Assembly (NCBI GenBank): GCA_000310025.1
Contig: FN649736.1
Location: forward strand, 1,569,817 to 1,633,816
Source: Ectocarpus siliculosus
Taxonomy: Eukaryota > Sar > Phaeophyceae > Ectocarpales > Ectocarpaceae
DNA length: 64,000 nucleotides
Direction of reading: 5' to 3'
In this document: one piece after another, positions 46,901 through 56,451 of the stretch
How positions within the stretch are numbered: the first letter of the stretch is position 1
Layout: every line of letters starts with the position of its first letter
Program-made: the position numbers and the translations under genes
The notes under the pieces: generated by a model
The model's database searches: none
What the model saw: the letters and a program-made list of their open reading frames with translations, nothing else
What the model was told of the DNA's origin: nothing

Positions 46901-48705
46901 GTTGGTGGATTCGGCGATGTTTGAAATGTCAGGCCCGCAAAACTGCGCGCCAGACTATTCGCTGGCCGATTCTCACGATCCCTCTGCCTTCGGCACCAGG
47001 GGTCGCGATTAGCGTCGACTATTTTGGTCCGCTTCCCACAACTCCGCGAGGTTTCTCGTATATTTTGCTATTCACTGACCGTTTCAGTCGGAGAGCCAAT
47101 ATGTACGCAGTGACTGACGCCGAGTTCACCGCTGAAGGTACAGCTGACGTCCTTGTCAATAAATACATGCCTGTTTGGGGATGCCCCCTCAGCATTCTTT
47201 CTGACAACGGATTGCAGTTATGCTCCAAACTGTCGGTTGCCATCCTAAAATTGCTACGCGTCCGAAAAATTACGACGAGCGCGTACCACCCTAGCGGCAA
47301 CGGAGGAGTTGAGCGCGCGAACCACACCATGGCCCAGATGCTGGCAATGGTTGTGAACGAAGGACAAGATGATTGGGACATTCATCTCCCTCATGTTGAA
47401 TTCGCGTACAACAACTCCGTTAGCGCTGCCACAGGATTGGCGCCCAATGAGGTGCATATGGCGCGCCTTCCCAGGTTTCCACTGACCGTTTTTGACAACA
47501 TTTACGCTCGTGGTCACCAGTCGCTTGCCCGCGATCAGCTCGAGTATTGCAACCTTGCCGCCGATCGGCAACGGCGCTCCTACGAGCTAGTGCGTGAACA
47601 ACACGAACTCACAGTTTCCCGTATGGAAAGACGGAACTCGAAACTGTCTGATGCCTTACACAAACTACCCGTTTACGCTACCGGTGGTTGGGTGTGGGTC
47701 TACAACCATTTGGCTACCATCCGCCAAGGTGCCAAACTCACTTCCAAGGCCCGCGCAGACGCTGACTCCCAGGTACTCAAGAAGAAGCTGTCCTTGAATT
47801 GGACAGGTTCTTTTAAAATCCTAGCAGGTCCTTTTAAAATCCTAGCAGTCGGTCCTTGCAACAAGGCTCCCGATGGCAGCCCGATGGCTGACAAGCTCCT
47901 GTTCTTGGATCTTCCCTCCGATATGCCCGGAGTGGATGCCAAGCGCCGAGTTTCTGTCGCTCGTTGCAAACCGTGTGCGAACCCGCACGATAGTGACGAC
48001 ATGCCTCGGTTCTTGCCTGCAGGCCTCACGCAGTATGTTCTCAACAACTTCACGACGAAGTCTCCGCCGTACCATGTTACCGCGGACGATGTTTCGGCGC
48101 CTGTCCGCAGGCTCGAGGTTGAGAAAATCACGGGACACCAGTCGGTTCGAGGACGTGGCGGCGTTATCGCAGTCATGTACGAGACCTACTGGAAAGGTCT
48201 TCTGCGGCCCTCGTGGGAACGAGAAATGGACCTCCAACACTCCCGAAAACAGATTCTTCTGTATTGGGCTGGTACACCCGACCAACACCGGCAGACTAAC
48301 CGTCTGTATCGTCGCATGCGCATTGGCGCAGCGGAACGTGAACTGTCTCGCATCAAAGGCGAGCGGTCCTCGTCGCCTGGGTACGAATATGTTCCCCGCG
48401 ATGTTTGGGCCCGCCGTTTTCGCAACACCGTGCTGCCTGTTGGCGCATACTTCTGGTACAAGGCTCAAGACGCTCTATGGTGGCTAGGGAAAATCTCCGG
48501 ACACACTCCAACTACAAACGTCTTCTTCGTTCGCTTCCTGGAAGACCCTGGACCTGTCAAGATCACCCTCTCTCCTTCGCGCTACACAACAGCTTTGGGA
48601 GCTGTTTGTGGTTCTCGGTGCCTCCAGCTGCACCGAAGTAGTCCCTTCATGCGAGGTATGTTGCGCAATGTAGACGAGTCGCGTGGTACGGCTATAGATG
48701 CCTGA
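43717..48705 (+). CDS. pol: Pol: reverse transcriptase, RNase H, integrase, chromodomain-like module
   Basis: An intact frame of 1662 residues; the first ATG is at 43933, just before the conserved MERLSADQRVSFESLW. RT spans about residues 130-400, with FDFTGSFHQI and the catalytic YLDD at about residue 300. RNase H begins near 450 (LRLCCDASSDGLGAALEQE, SDNKALESL). A long Pro/Ser/Thr-rich linker of about 360 residues follows. The integrase HHCC module is near 1020-1075 (ACHANALCHLGTARTL, CLKCQ). The core has VDYFGP, SDNG and GGVERANH, with exactly 35 residues between the second Asp and the Glu. A chromodomain-like segment lies near 1466-1523 (TYWKGLLRPSWE), followed by a second small module (ALWWLGKISGHTPTTNVFF). 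A 24-nt duplication repeats FKILAGP. Expression requires a +1 shift from the protease frame, or initiation inside the overlap. Confidence 0.95.
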   Translation: MTKLTLHVRCLDLFWVLPRITRTGPSIRRCVATIPSCTTYDPPIFLCRTQGNHPLRPLPPAHTSPSPPPQHVMERLSADQRVSFESLWNRLPPHLKLVKFDLHGPGWSPEVITELGDLLHDFQDVFSTSSTDLGSCSLMPFEIKVPPDCPPVTSKPYRMNPLVAKQVDAILDQYLAAGLIQHSTSPYSSPIVVIPKKSGGIRITVNYRKLNHISSFGQLPIPRVDEILAKLNRGSIFSLFDFTGSFHQITVHKDTVPLTAFATPTRLFEWLRMPMGASQSAGHFVKVINEVIKGLDGVEAYLDDVVVFDEGPWQHVRNMRTLFERLRKYDLKLSPSKATIGTTKADFLGHTISSKGVLPNARKVAALAGMPMPTTVKQLRSLMGGLSYYRRFLRDMAKRVKSITHLLKKGVPFAFTSDMETTVRSLLAELAKPPILVFPDWDAIADGTRPLRLCCDASSDGLGAALEQEQKDGSVRPIVFISRATLDAERNWTALDLEAGAVVWAIKRLREYLRGTHFRIYSDNKALESLSKISEHNPRVQRWIELREAYSYTLEYRRGASNGNADMLSRLPIEPTAADINGNSRLTSPEDVGVYLIRATGHAPPGQTTPGVGLGGLAPPSENAALGGLPLTSDDFADFRKHGPRMRIDDLDAPAGEFVARVFPYVNARGPLRHLADDRALSCTDHSVFAVPEVTSAATQKIQGAVPALRSSASPVVSPMRPLYRDTATVYGPSARPHTDTAAFALPVHDTQTADDNSRLPPVVSPATAIVDAGSHSYRLDAADSLPPPSTSRLQPHRIDPSELISTRTRRRTAAAAGQPQPDVNYGFGPDLSIPPHVPRAGASRRQTRVTPAATTPEPAVEPVPTVPVAPPETVTDAPTGPLLGLSQPAAAAGKATPAVDSMILNPAELEFRESVERYTRADWAREQQKEPVCEATIRYILLKRPQSLPVDFFARVSYHSRHRPSLEDIRELADKGRLVTDDGLCLLVRKNTKPPVSSDRPGGRAARLLNDEPTRIYVPMLMRPWVMQACHANALCHLGTARTLSLLERFYWWIGMSISTRWWIRRCLKCQARKTARQTIRWPILTIPLPSAPGVAISVDYFGPLPTTPRGFSYILLFTDRFSRRANMYAVTDAEFTAEGTADVLVNKYMPVWGCPLSILSDNGLQLCSKLSVAILKLLRVRKITTSAYHPSGNGGVERANHTMAQMLAMVVNEGQDDWDIHLPHVEFAYNNSVSAATGLAPNEVHMARLPRFPLTVFDNIYARGHQSLARDQLEYCNLAADRQRRSYELVREQHELTVSRMERRNSKLSDALHKLPVYATGGWVWVYNHLATIRQGAKLTSKARADADSQVLKKKLSLNWTGSFKILAGPFKILAVGPCNKAPDGSPMADKLLFLDLPSDMPGVDAKRRVSVARCKPCANPHDSDDMPRFLPAGLTQYVLNNFTTKSPPYHVTADDVSAPVRRLEVEKITGHQSVRGRGGVIAVMYETYWKGLLRPSWEREMDLQHSRKQILLYWAGTPDQHRQTNRLYRRMRIGAAERELSRIKGERSSSPGYEYVPRDVWARRFRNTVLPVGAYFWYKAQDALWWLGKISGHTPTTNVFFVRFLEDPGPVKITLSPSRYTTALGAVCGSRCLQLHRSSPFMRGMLRNVDESRGTAIDA

Positions 48706-48735
48706 TAGCACTGTTGCCCTTGTTTTCCTTGTTTT

Positions 48736-48810
48736 ATGTGTATGTATATGTATGTGTATATGTTTGTGTGTTACATGTTTGTGTTTATGTATGTTTGTCT
48801 GTATGTTTCT
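48736..48810 (+). repeat. TGTATG-type microsatellite
   Basis: A run of ATGTGTATGTATATG variants starts the 3' UTR of the inner element. Confidence 0.6.
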
Positions 48811-49013
48811 AGCTCGCCCTCTCGATCTATTTTCGAGACTGGCTATTGCTTCTGTATGTTTCTAGCTCGCCCTCTCGATCGGTTTTTGAGACTGGCTATT
48901 GCTTCTGCACGTTTCTAGCTCGCCCTCTCGAATATTTCGGGACTGGCTATTGCTCCTTTATGCTTTCCGCTCGCCCTCTCAATCTCTTAGAGACTGGCTC
49001 TTGTTTTTGTGTT
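48802..49013 (+). repeat. Four-copy 53-bp tandem repeat
   Basis: The core CTAGCTCGCCCTCTCGA followed by GAGACTGGCTATTGCTTCT recurs with starts near 48811, 48864, 48917 and 48968, in progressively diverged copies. Confidence 0.8.
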
Positions 49014-49906
49014 GCGTACTTTCTCGCCCCGTTTGTCACTGCTCGGTTGGTTGCCGAAAGTTTTCGCTCCCCTTTCCCTATTTTTCAATGCGACCTAGGT
49101 TCGTCATTTGTTGCGGTGATACCCAAATTTGGTGCATCGTTTAACTCCCCACCCTATGGTTTGCTTTGCATATTTTTTGGTCCAACGTTCCGCCAGTGCT
49201 TCTATTGCATGCCACGGCCAACGTGTTCCATCTTGATACTTTCTTTAGCATTTTTCTTCCTGCTATTGGCCTTGACGTCCCATTAGGATTGTTTTCCTCG
49301 CCCCACCCCGATCGCACGCACGTTGTATCGTGACATGCGAACGTTGTTTTTGGCGTTGGTTCCTGTCCTTTTCTTTGGCCGTTGTTTACGTTCCCCGGAA
49401 ACCCCCTCTTTCCCTACTTTTCTCGATTTTGGTCGACCCCTAGCGGTTTTCCATGTCGTTTGATCTTTTGCAGGCTCGGTTTTCGTTTCTTATTCTTTAT
49501 GTATACATTTCAGCACTCGATCGCATCGTAGCCCCCCTTCCCGTAAGGTTCTGGCTTACTTGATTGCGTATTCGATCGGTTCATTCGTACGAGATCGGTT
49601 GTGATTTTCTCTTCGCGATTTCGTTACTTCGTGTTACAATATGGTCTTTTCGGTTCGGATGTTTTGGTTATTTTTCGCACCCACCCATGTGCCTTTTCCC
49701 GATTTTATCCGCCGACTTTGCCGCCCCGGTTTGTTCTGTGTTTTCTTCTTTCTTGGTTCCGCTTATTTGGTTTGGTTAACGGAGAGGTGCGGGTGAGGGT
49801 TTTGAGTTATCGTATCTTCGATCCACCCCGCAATCCTCTTGATTGACTAGAGTCCCTCCGAGGTTTGCTTCTGTATCTGCATCTACGTCCACTCAGGGTG
49901 GGCTAT

Positions 49907-50219
49907 TGTTATGGTATTTGGAGGTAGACAGGTGATAGTGGTTGATCATGGTTATTTGGCGCCGTCGGATGCTATGACGTGACGTCATGCTAGATCAGGG
50001 CTTTATGCCGAGACATGTGCCCTTCTGTTCAGTGTGTGCGTACAGGCGATCTATGATCGTGTGTGCGTGGGATATTGTGAGTTGGCTTGGAAAGCGTTAA
50101 TCAAGAGAAAGAGAACAACGGAAAGCAACAACAACCTGCTACTGTGGTCGGACAAGAGAGTTCCACACAGACAGCTCAAAGGTGATTGATTCTGAAGGAA
50201 GGGGTCAAATACCATTACA
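49907..50219 (+). repeat. 3' LTR of the inner element
   Basis: 313 bp, the partner of 36382-36690. It is followed by the GTTT target-site copy. Confidence 0.95.
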
Positions 50220-50383
50220 GTTTGGAGTATTTGTCGGGGATGAAATATTTTCTCTGACCCTAGTTGCTTTTATTTTATCTTATTTCGTCTGATTTGGAAA
50301 GTCGCATCTTCGATCTTTATTTGAGGTTGAGTATTGGATTGACGATAAAGTATCTGCATCTACGACTTCCCAGGGTGGGCTAA
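50220..50383 (+). other. Remainder of the outer element before its 3' LTR
   Basis: Continues the outer 3' untranslated region after the nested insertion and ends in the polypurine-like CAGGGTGGGCTAA. Confidence 0.8.
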
Positions 50384-50681
50384 TGTAATGGAGCAACTAC
50401 TGTATTTGCATTGTACGAGCGTTTCATGAACGTTGTATGAGCGCTTATTGGATATTTTGAATTTTCTTTGGATATGGATATTTGGCGACGTTGAGGGGTA
50501 TTGAAGTAGCTTGAAGGAAGATCAAAATCCCAGCCCCGCTCCCTCATTCTCCGAGTGGGCGCTGAGCGGACCTGGTCTAAGAAGGCTAAAACAAGAGATC
50601 AAACAACAACTGTGAGTACCCGAAGCCAGGAGCAACGAACTTGCTCCCTTCTCTCTTTTATTTCTCTGTTCCTCCATAACA
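50384..50681 (+). repeat. 3' LTR of the outer element
   Basis: 298 bp, TG...CA, the partner of 30982-31279. It is followed by the CTAT target-site copy. Confidence 0.92.
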
Positions 50682-51812
50682 CTATTATCTCCCATCGCAC
50701 GAGAGTACGGTGTTTGTTTGCGAAGTTGAAATTTCAGTTTCATCTTGGTCTTTTTGATCCCCCCGAGCGCCGAAGACCGATGGATCTTTAGGAATTCAAT
50801 CTTTTGCCTTATGGAATTGCCCCCAAAGACCGCAGGAAAGCTTGAATTCATTCTTGCTCATTTTGGTCTTTGAAGGAACAATTTTTGATTGGCCTACACA
50901 CCCCGAGATACTCCCGACGTCCTCCCGACACCGCCGCACCATCCCGTGGAGCTGCCCAAACACACACACCTTGGCCGCCGTAGACGACACCATGCATGGC
51001 GAACCAACAACAAACAGTAGCAGTGCCGCCAGACCACAGACGGTCAGACAAACGTCGCTGCACCGCACACCCGGTGCGCATTGCATGCTGCCGACATGGT
51101 GCAACTTTTGCTTCATCTTAAATGTTTATTATGCGTGGACAGAAGCATGCCGCTCTACATGCATGCTCATAATAAGTGACACATCAAGCCGCGGCGTGAG
51201 GAGGTTGAGGCGGTGAGGCGGGCGGCATAGATCTCAGGAGTGCGGCACAGGTGGTGGAGGCGGAGGTGATGGAGATGGGGATGCTTCAAGCGGCGTGGGG
51301 GCGTGAGGAGCTGCAGCGCGTGCGTCATGTGGACCGTACTGTGGTGATTTTTTTGACAGGAAACTATCGACTCCGTCGACGACTTACTGCGATATGTATC
51401 ACAACTTTTGTTCGCGTGCTGAAGGGGTACGTACACACATACATACATGCATGCCTCCGCTTTTTGCGGCGCTACGCTTCCCATGCACTCCCGGTAACTG
51501 AACTGGGCCAACCGCCTGTTCCTGAATTAGTACGTTGCTCCATCAGTATTCTCCATGACTGGGGGTGGGTGAGGGTGCAGTGATAGTAGTGGAGTAGTAG
51601 TAGCCTTGTTGGGGTGAAAGCGGAAGCTCGGAAATATGTTTGGTGTTCCGAGTCGGCTCAACCATCTGTCTGCCGCCGACGGCAAAGGGGCTCCGTCGCA
51701 TTGAACGCAACGTTCTAGGAATTTTCCGCATGTTCAAGACTGAAATATTGCGCTCCGGTCTTCGCAAGCTATTTTTGAAACCAAAATTCAATCTTGGGCC
51801 GGAATTCCTTTG

Positions 51813-51891
<79 letters not shown>

Positions 51892-52550
51892 GTCTTCACA
51901 TTAAAAACCGTTCCGATCTCTCTCTACCCAGTACCTTCGTATATCCGTACTGATCCAACACTCGACGCGGTCGATTCCCGTGGTCACGGGTTAACTTACC
52001 CTAAAAAGGTACACTCAAATAAACTGGCCCCGAGGGGTCCGCAAGTCAATAGAAATCAACGACAGATATTCTGGGATCCTCCGCTCCCTCTTCACGCTAT
52101 GCGGGGTATCAACTGAGATTAGCAGTCACTATCTATCATGGGCCGGAGAGAAAGAGGCACACTCCCTTGGTTCAATCTTGGTACTTCACAACGCAAGCAG
52201 AGACAAGTCCATCTGGCACAGAAAAAGAGAGAAAAAAAGAGAGAATAAAAAGGACAAAGAGAAAAAAAAGGAGAAAAAATAAAAATGGAAACCGTAGTAA
52301 GGAGAAGAGAAAATAAATGAAAATAAAATGAAAAAATGAAAAAAAGGGCGAGGACAAAGAGGGACCAGGCCGAAAATAACAGGAAGTATGAGGCAGAACA
52401 AGGCACACGGTGGAGAGACCACTAACGAACAAGCAAACACGCAAACATGGCCACCAACCAGCGATACATTGTAGTGGTACGAAATCACTACTACTGGGGG
52501 GTTGGTGCAATGGTGCAGCGTTGGGGGGGGGGGAATTGGCGAAAAGAAAT
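50682..52550. other. Host or repeat DNA without a supported gene
   Basis: Short frames only. It contains the TTG microsatellite described separately and a purine-rich, A/G-biased stretch at about 52225-52345 that produces artificial open frames on the minus strand. Confidence 0.4.
51814..51912 (+). repeat. (TTG)25 microsatellite plus a conserved 20-nt flank
   Basis: About 25 uninterrupted TTG units, a TG step, then TCTTCACATTAAAAACCGTT at 51893-51912, identical to 459-478. Confidence 0.8.
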
Positions 52551-53264
52551 TCAATCCGGCACGTGCCGTGCCACTCGGTCCGTCTCTTCTCGTTTGCTTT
52601 CTTCCCTCGCCGTCTCGTCCGTCTCCTGCCCCCCTCCCGCCCCATTGGTTGTTGGCTTGTGGTTTCGTTTGAGCGCTCGTTGTCGGCTGGCCTCTTCTTC
52701 CTTCTCGTGCCAGGAGGTCATGAACCTCTCAGCTCCCTGCAGCACTGCCGCATGCCAGGGTACTCCCCCCTCGACCTTCGCGGCTTCCGTCCACCTTGAC
52801 TTCGGTGCTGTGTCTTTCGGTACGGGAATTCCGAGACAACTTGGGTCGGTTTTCGTAGATCCGTGGTCGGCCCCGAAGGCCTTCAGGTCGTCGAGCACAC
52901 ACTTCGGCCAGTTCTGTTCCTGTCCCCCCCTACGTGGCTTCTCCCCCCCCGCCAGCTCGCCGAGCATCAGTCGTTTCGGGAGTCGCCCGTCCGGCTGCCT
53001 TGCCAGTGCTCCCGCGAACCGTAGGCGTCGTTGTCGGATCGTGGCTTCAACGCTCTGGCATTCGACCCTCTTCAGCGTCTGGGCGTACGAGAGCTGCCGG
53101 TAGGTGTCTTTCTTGCGCTTGTACCCGATAACTCGAAGGAGCAGTCGGTGGTGTGTCGACCGCAGCGTCTGATGGTGGCCGCTGAGTTTGATGGATATAC
53201 TTGTAGCAATGCCAAGTGGTTGTAGGATTGTGTGGTACGTGGAATGTATTTCCAGGGTGTGCAA
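52551..53264 (-). pseudogene. Non-LTR (LINE-type) retrotransposon ORF2 C-terminal fragment
   Basis: The 237-codon minus frame resembles the region after reverse transcriptase in LINE ORF2 proteins. It has an RLLLRVIGYKRKKDTYRQLS segment, then RRLRFAGALARQPDGRLPKR, GELAGGEKPRRGGQEQNW and CVLDDLKAFG, which together form the C-terminal block seen in several stramenopile and animal LINEs. No reverse transcriptase core lies upstream on the minus strand, so the copy is 5'-truncated, as is typical of target-primed insertion. The Lys/Arg/Glu-rich tail may read past the real stop. Assignment rests on remembered family pattern, not on a search. Confidence 0.6.
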
Positions 53265-53591
53265 GGTACCCCTGTTGTATACTGCGTCGCCCCCTCATGG
53301 TGGTGCGTGCACGCGTGCGTGCAGTTCATGTGTTCATGTGTTCATCTGTTCATGTATGTGTTCATGTGTTCATGTGAGTCCATGTTTTTCATGTGAAGAA
53401 GAAGTCTATACAACAAACCCAGCACATCTTTCGTCCTTGGCGCGAGTTCGCCGAGTTGCCGACACCCTATTCAACACACGTCTTGCGACAAGCTACCCCC
53501 AGTTCGGATCATCCTAACACGCTAGCGTGTGATATCACACGGGATCCCGAGGTGAGGTTAGCTAAAAAGGGTTCGGCTAGAGAAGTAGATC
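53265..53591. other. Short gap with a GTTCATGT repeat
   Basis: Contains a TGTTCATGTGTTCAT microsatellite-like run at about 53327-53380 and nothing else recognisable. Confidence 0.5.
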
Positions 53592-53990
53592 ATGGAAGCC
53601 CTCGACCTCAGCAGCTTTACTGAAGAGGACCGCCAAGCATTATCGGCGCACATCAAAGAGGAAGTGGAGAAGGGAATACAAGAAAAAATCAAGTTTACCG
53701 AAGAGAAGCGTCCCGCATCAGAGAGCGTGGACAAGCCCCCCGATGGAGGCGATCCCCGGCATGCTCGGCCGGCTGGAACAGCGTTAGACCCGCAACCTGA
53801 AGACCAGCCACGATCGTTGGAGGACCGTCTCGTTGAGTCCTTCGCGCGGGCAATGCGAAGGACCAACACCCCGGGGGAGGAAACCAGGGAAGTCTTACCC
53901 CCTAAGGACACCATGCATCCTTGTCAGTCCTGTAATACATGTAGCCCCATTTACGGGTGTGTTCGATTCGAGTGGCGATGTCCAGGTTAG
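53592..53990 (+). CDS. Unrecognised acidic/charged ORF, possible retroelement gag N-terminus
   Basis: A frame of 132 codons opens with ATG (MEALDLSSFTEEDRQALSAH). The first 40 residues are strongly helical and charged, followed by a Pro/Arg/Glu-rich region and a Cys-containing end (CQSCNTCSPIYGC) that does not form a canonical CCHC knuckle. Its position about 1.6 kb upstream of a copia RT/RNase H remnant on the same strand suggests it could be a leftover copia-type gag start, but no sequence signature proves this. An exon of a host gene is the alternative. Confidence 0.35.
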   Translation: MEALDLSSFTEEDRQALSAHIKEEVEKGIQEKIKFTEEKRPASESVDKPPDGGDPRHARPAGTALDPQPEDQPRSLEDRLVESFARAMRRTNTPGEETREVLPPKDTMHPCQSCNTCSPIYGCVRFEWRCPG

Positions 53991-55555
53991 AGTACAGGTT
54001 TTTGAGAGCCAATTTCGGATGTTGTTATAACACTGGAGATGCCGAGCAGCAACACCATCAGCATGCGCCTACTAGGGTCGTAGACCCGCTCAGGCACGTT
54101 ATGATCTGCTCACCGTTTTACGTCTCAAGTGGTTTTGGTATGTGCTTGGATGCTTGTCTTCGCCGATTTCGTTTGGGTGTGCTCCGATAAACCTACAGCA
54201 TACCTTGTTGAGTTCTGCATACATACGCGTCATCATCTTGCACATGTTTTTCCTGAGAGGTACAGCAGTAGACCCCATCAAAGGGCGTTCTATTCTAGAT
54301 AAGTTTGCCAGTGATCCACACAAAACTGCGAGGTTGAATGGATATTGAGTCACGTAAGGTTGCCAGTCACCCACACAAAACTGCGAGGTTAAATGGATAT
54401 TGCGTCACGTTAGGTTGCCAGTCACCCACAAAACTGCGAGGTTGTATGGCTACTACGCCACGTAAGGTTGCCAGTCACCCACAGAAACTGAAAGATTAGA
54501 TGAGATTGTCAGCGAATCCTAACCAAGCTGCTGCATATACCTTCTTGAGTGCTTTGAAGTTGATGGAAATGTTTTGTCCCGTATGTGTTAAAATACAGAG
54601 ATTGATCTCCGACTCATTATTTTTGCGTTCACGTCGATAACGGGATATGCGAAGGCGTCATGAATCTTTGTACCCTCTACCGACAATGAGTTGCGTGTTA
54701 CGAACAGGAGTCTGTTGCATGTCCAGCGGTAGGAGTTGTAGGGGGATACACTTGGAAAGTTGGTCAGGGGTCTGTGTAACCGACAGGAATACATGGAGAT
54801 GATCTCCATTTCGTACCAGAACACTGTATGCACGAAAGCAGCGCAGTGGTTGCACACCAGTAAGAAGATGTGTTGGGTTGTTGATCAGAAACACAGCTGT
54901 GTAAGCTCTAACATGGATCCAACATTGTTGTTTGCGTGACCGAGGAATAATTAACCTTGTCAGACAAATAACAAGAATCGTTGTGTCACTTTTACGAAAG
55001 AGGAGTAATTAACCTCAGTCGTAGATTGGCGTTCGATTTGATAGGTAACCATGATGTCGAACAGAATGCGAAAGACAACGATCACTGCTGCGCAGAACAG
55101 GGGGCGTATTGCAAGCTATTCTCCCCAGCAGTGCCACGTGCTGAATTGACGCTTTGGGTGACTGATTTTGCCTTTGCCTTTCCCTTTCGGATGCGCAATC
55201 TCCCCTGCACTGCCGAGTCAATCCCTCCGGAGAGACAGCTGCACACACCCCACCCAGGCGGATACGTGGCACCTGATGAAGCCCGAGCCGCGGCGATGCC
55301 AGCAGAAAAGGGTGGCCGCGGCAGAGGCGAGGGTGGCTACCGCGGGGAAGAAGCAGTGGCAGGAGGGATGGATGAAAGCGCTGGGGTTGATGGGCCGGAA
55401 AAAATACTTCGTGTGACAAATGGTGTGACTTTTCTTATTTGGTGTTCTCATTGTTTTGGCTTTGGTTTGTGTTGCTTCGGCTTTGTGTTCTTTTTTTGAG
55501 TACGAGGTCGAGCCTGAACGAGTAGGATTTTATTTTCGGGGTTTTCACAGGATGT
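53991..55555. other. Mostly non-coding, with a tandem repeat
   Basis: Holds the 55-bp tandem repeat below. A basic open frame, about 55240-55418 (DTWHLMKPEPRRCQQKRVAA and onward to a TGA), follows a good CCCACCCAG acceptor and could be a terminal exon, but its partner exons were not found. Confidence 0.3.
54304..54500 (+). repeat. Tandem repeat of about 55 bp, 3.5 copies
   Basis: The unit starting TTGCCAGTCACCCACA and continuing AAAACTGCGAGGTT recurs at 54305, 54360, 54415 and 54468. Confidence 0.85.
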
Positions 55556-56451
55556 TTGGTTGTGAACAGCGATCACAACCTGAGGGGGCAGGTGGTAGAG
55601 GAGATTTTATTCTTGGAAAATTGGGATGCAGGGACTTTGAAGACCTCGAAGCAGACGTACGCTGAAGAGTTGGGGATGGACTTTGGGGTAGTGTACGGGA
55701 AGGAATTTCCTCTTCCTGTACGGTTGAAGCTTTCAGAGTTTGACCAGGATGAAGAAGTGGTATCAAGGCCTTTTCGTGAGCTGATAGGATCATTGATGTG
55801 GCTGGCAACGCAAACGAGGCCAGATATCGCGAACGCAGTGAGAGCGGTAGCACGGTACTGTGCTTCTCCCAAAGAAATGCATTGGAGAGCAGGTCTTGGT
55901 ATTTTGGGGTATGTATGTATGTGGTAAGGACTAATAGTGACTTGGGTATTGCATTCAGGAGGGGTAATGTAGCAGGGTTGAGCATGGAGGTGTTCGCAGA
56001 CGCAGACTATGCAAGTAAGGCTGCCGATAGTAGGTCTGTGTCAGGAGGATTGGTGATGTGTGGGGGGGGATGTATTTCTTGGTTTTCAAGGACGCAGAAG
56101 TGCGTTACGTTGAGCACGACAGAGGCGGAGTATGTCTCTCTTGCGGATGTGATGAAGGAAGCATTGTTTCTGAGGCAAGTATGGCGTCTCATGTTGCCAG
56201 AAGCAGATATGCCGTGTATTCCGGTGTTCGAGGATAACCAGGGGGCTATTCAGTTGGCTCAGAACCCGACTAGCAACAGTAACTCGAAGCACATCGACGT
56301 AAGGCACCACTTTATCAGGGATTTGGTACGCAGTAAGGAGATTTCGATTTTTCACGTGGAATCGGCGTATCAACATGCTGACTTCCTCACGAAGGCACTT
56401 CACGTGGGAAATTTTGAATTTCATCGTAACTTCGCAATGAGTATGGATTAA
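55556..56451 (+). pseudogene. Ty1/copia RT C-terminus and RNase H remnant, frameshifted
   Basis: The first frame (55556-55927) encodes the end of copia reverse transcriptase: RELIGSLMWLATQTRPDIAN, then CASPKEMHW. The second frame (from about 55925 to 56451) encodes the RNase H domain with its catalytic pattern: VFADADYASKAADSRSVSGG, TEAEYVSLADVMKEALFLRQ, FEDNQGAI and KHIDVRHHFIRDLV. It ends in the usual QHADFLTKAL. The join at about 55913-55925 contains GTATGTATGTATGTGG where GTATGTGG would restore GYVVRTNSD, so two extra TATG units break the frame. The 5' part (gag, protease, integrase and most of RT) is missing. No LTR pair was found. Confidence 0.88.

Larger units (their letters stand above)
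48706..49906 (+). other. Inner element 3' untranslated region
   Basis: 1.2 kb, T-rich, without a supported gene. It ends in the polypurine-like CAGGGTGGGCTAT directly before the 3' LTR; a nearly identical TATCTGCATCTACG...CAGGGTGGGCTA context precedes the outer 3' LTR. Confidence 0.75.
36382..50219 (+). mobile_element. Inner 13.8-kb Ty3/gypsy chromovirus-like element encoding Gag, NADAR-protease and Pol
   Basis: LTRs 36382-36690 (309 bp) and 49907-50219 (313 bp) begin TGTTATGG and end ACCATTACA. They differ by three substitutions and one 4-bp indel (ACAG), so the insertion is recent. The flanking 4-bp duplication is GTTT (36378-36381 and 50220-50223). The order is LTR, primer site, disordered leader region, Gag with zinc knuckle, NADAR-protease, RT-RNase H-integrase-chromodomain, long 3' UTR, polypurine-like CAGGGTGGGCTAT, LTR. 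It is more than twice the usual size of a gypsy element. It lies between pol and the 3' LTR of a diverged relative. Confidence 0.93.
30982..50681 (+). mobile_element. Outer Ty3/gypsy-type LTR element, degenerate, split by a nested insertion
   Basis: Two 298-bp LTRs (30982-31279 and 50384-50681) begin TGTAATGG and end ATAACA. They are flanked by a 4-bp duplication, CTAT (30978-30981 and 50682-50685). They differ by about ten substitutions and two 1-bp indels. A primer-binding-like TGGCGTCG follows the 5' LTR and a CAGGGTGGGCTAA tract precedes the 3' LTR. Without the nested element the copy is about 5.9 kb. Its leader runs almost directly into the protease-RT linker, so gag and protease are deleted. 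Confidence 0.9.

Noticed and set aside
51543-51899. Poly-Asn frame on the minus strand
   Set aside because: Simple translation of the TTG microsatellite.
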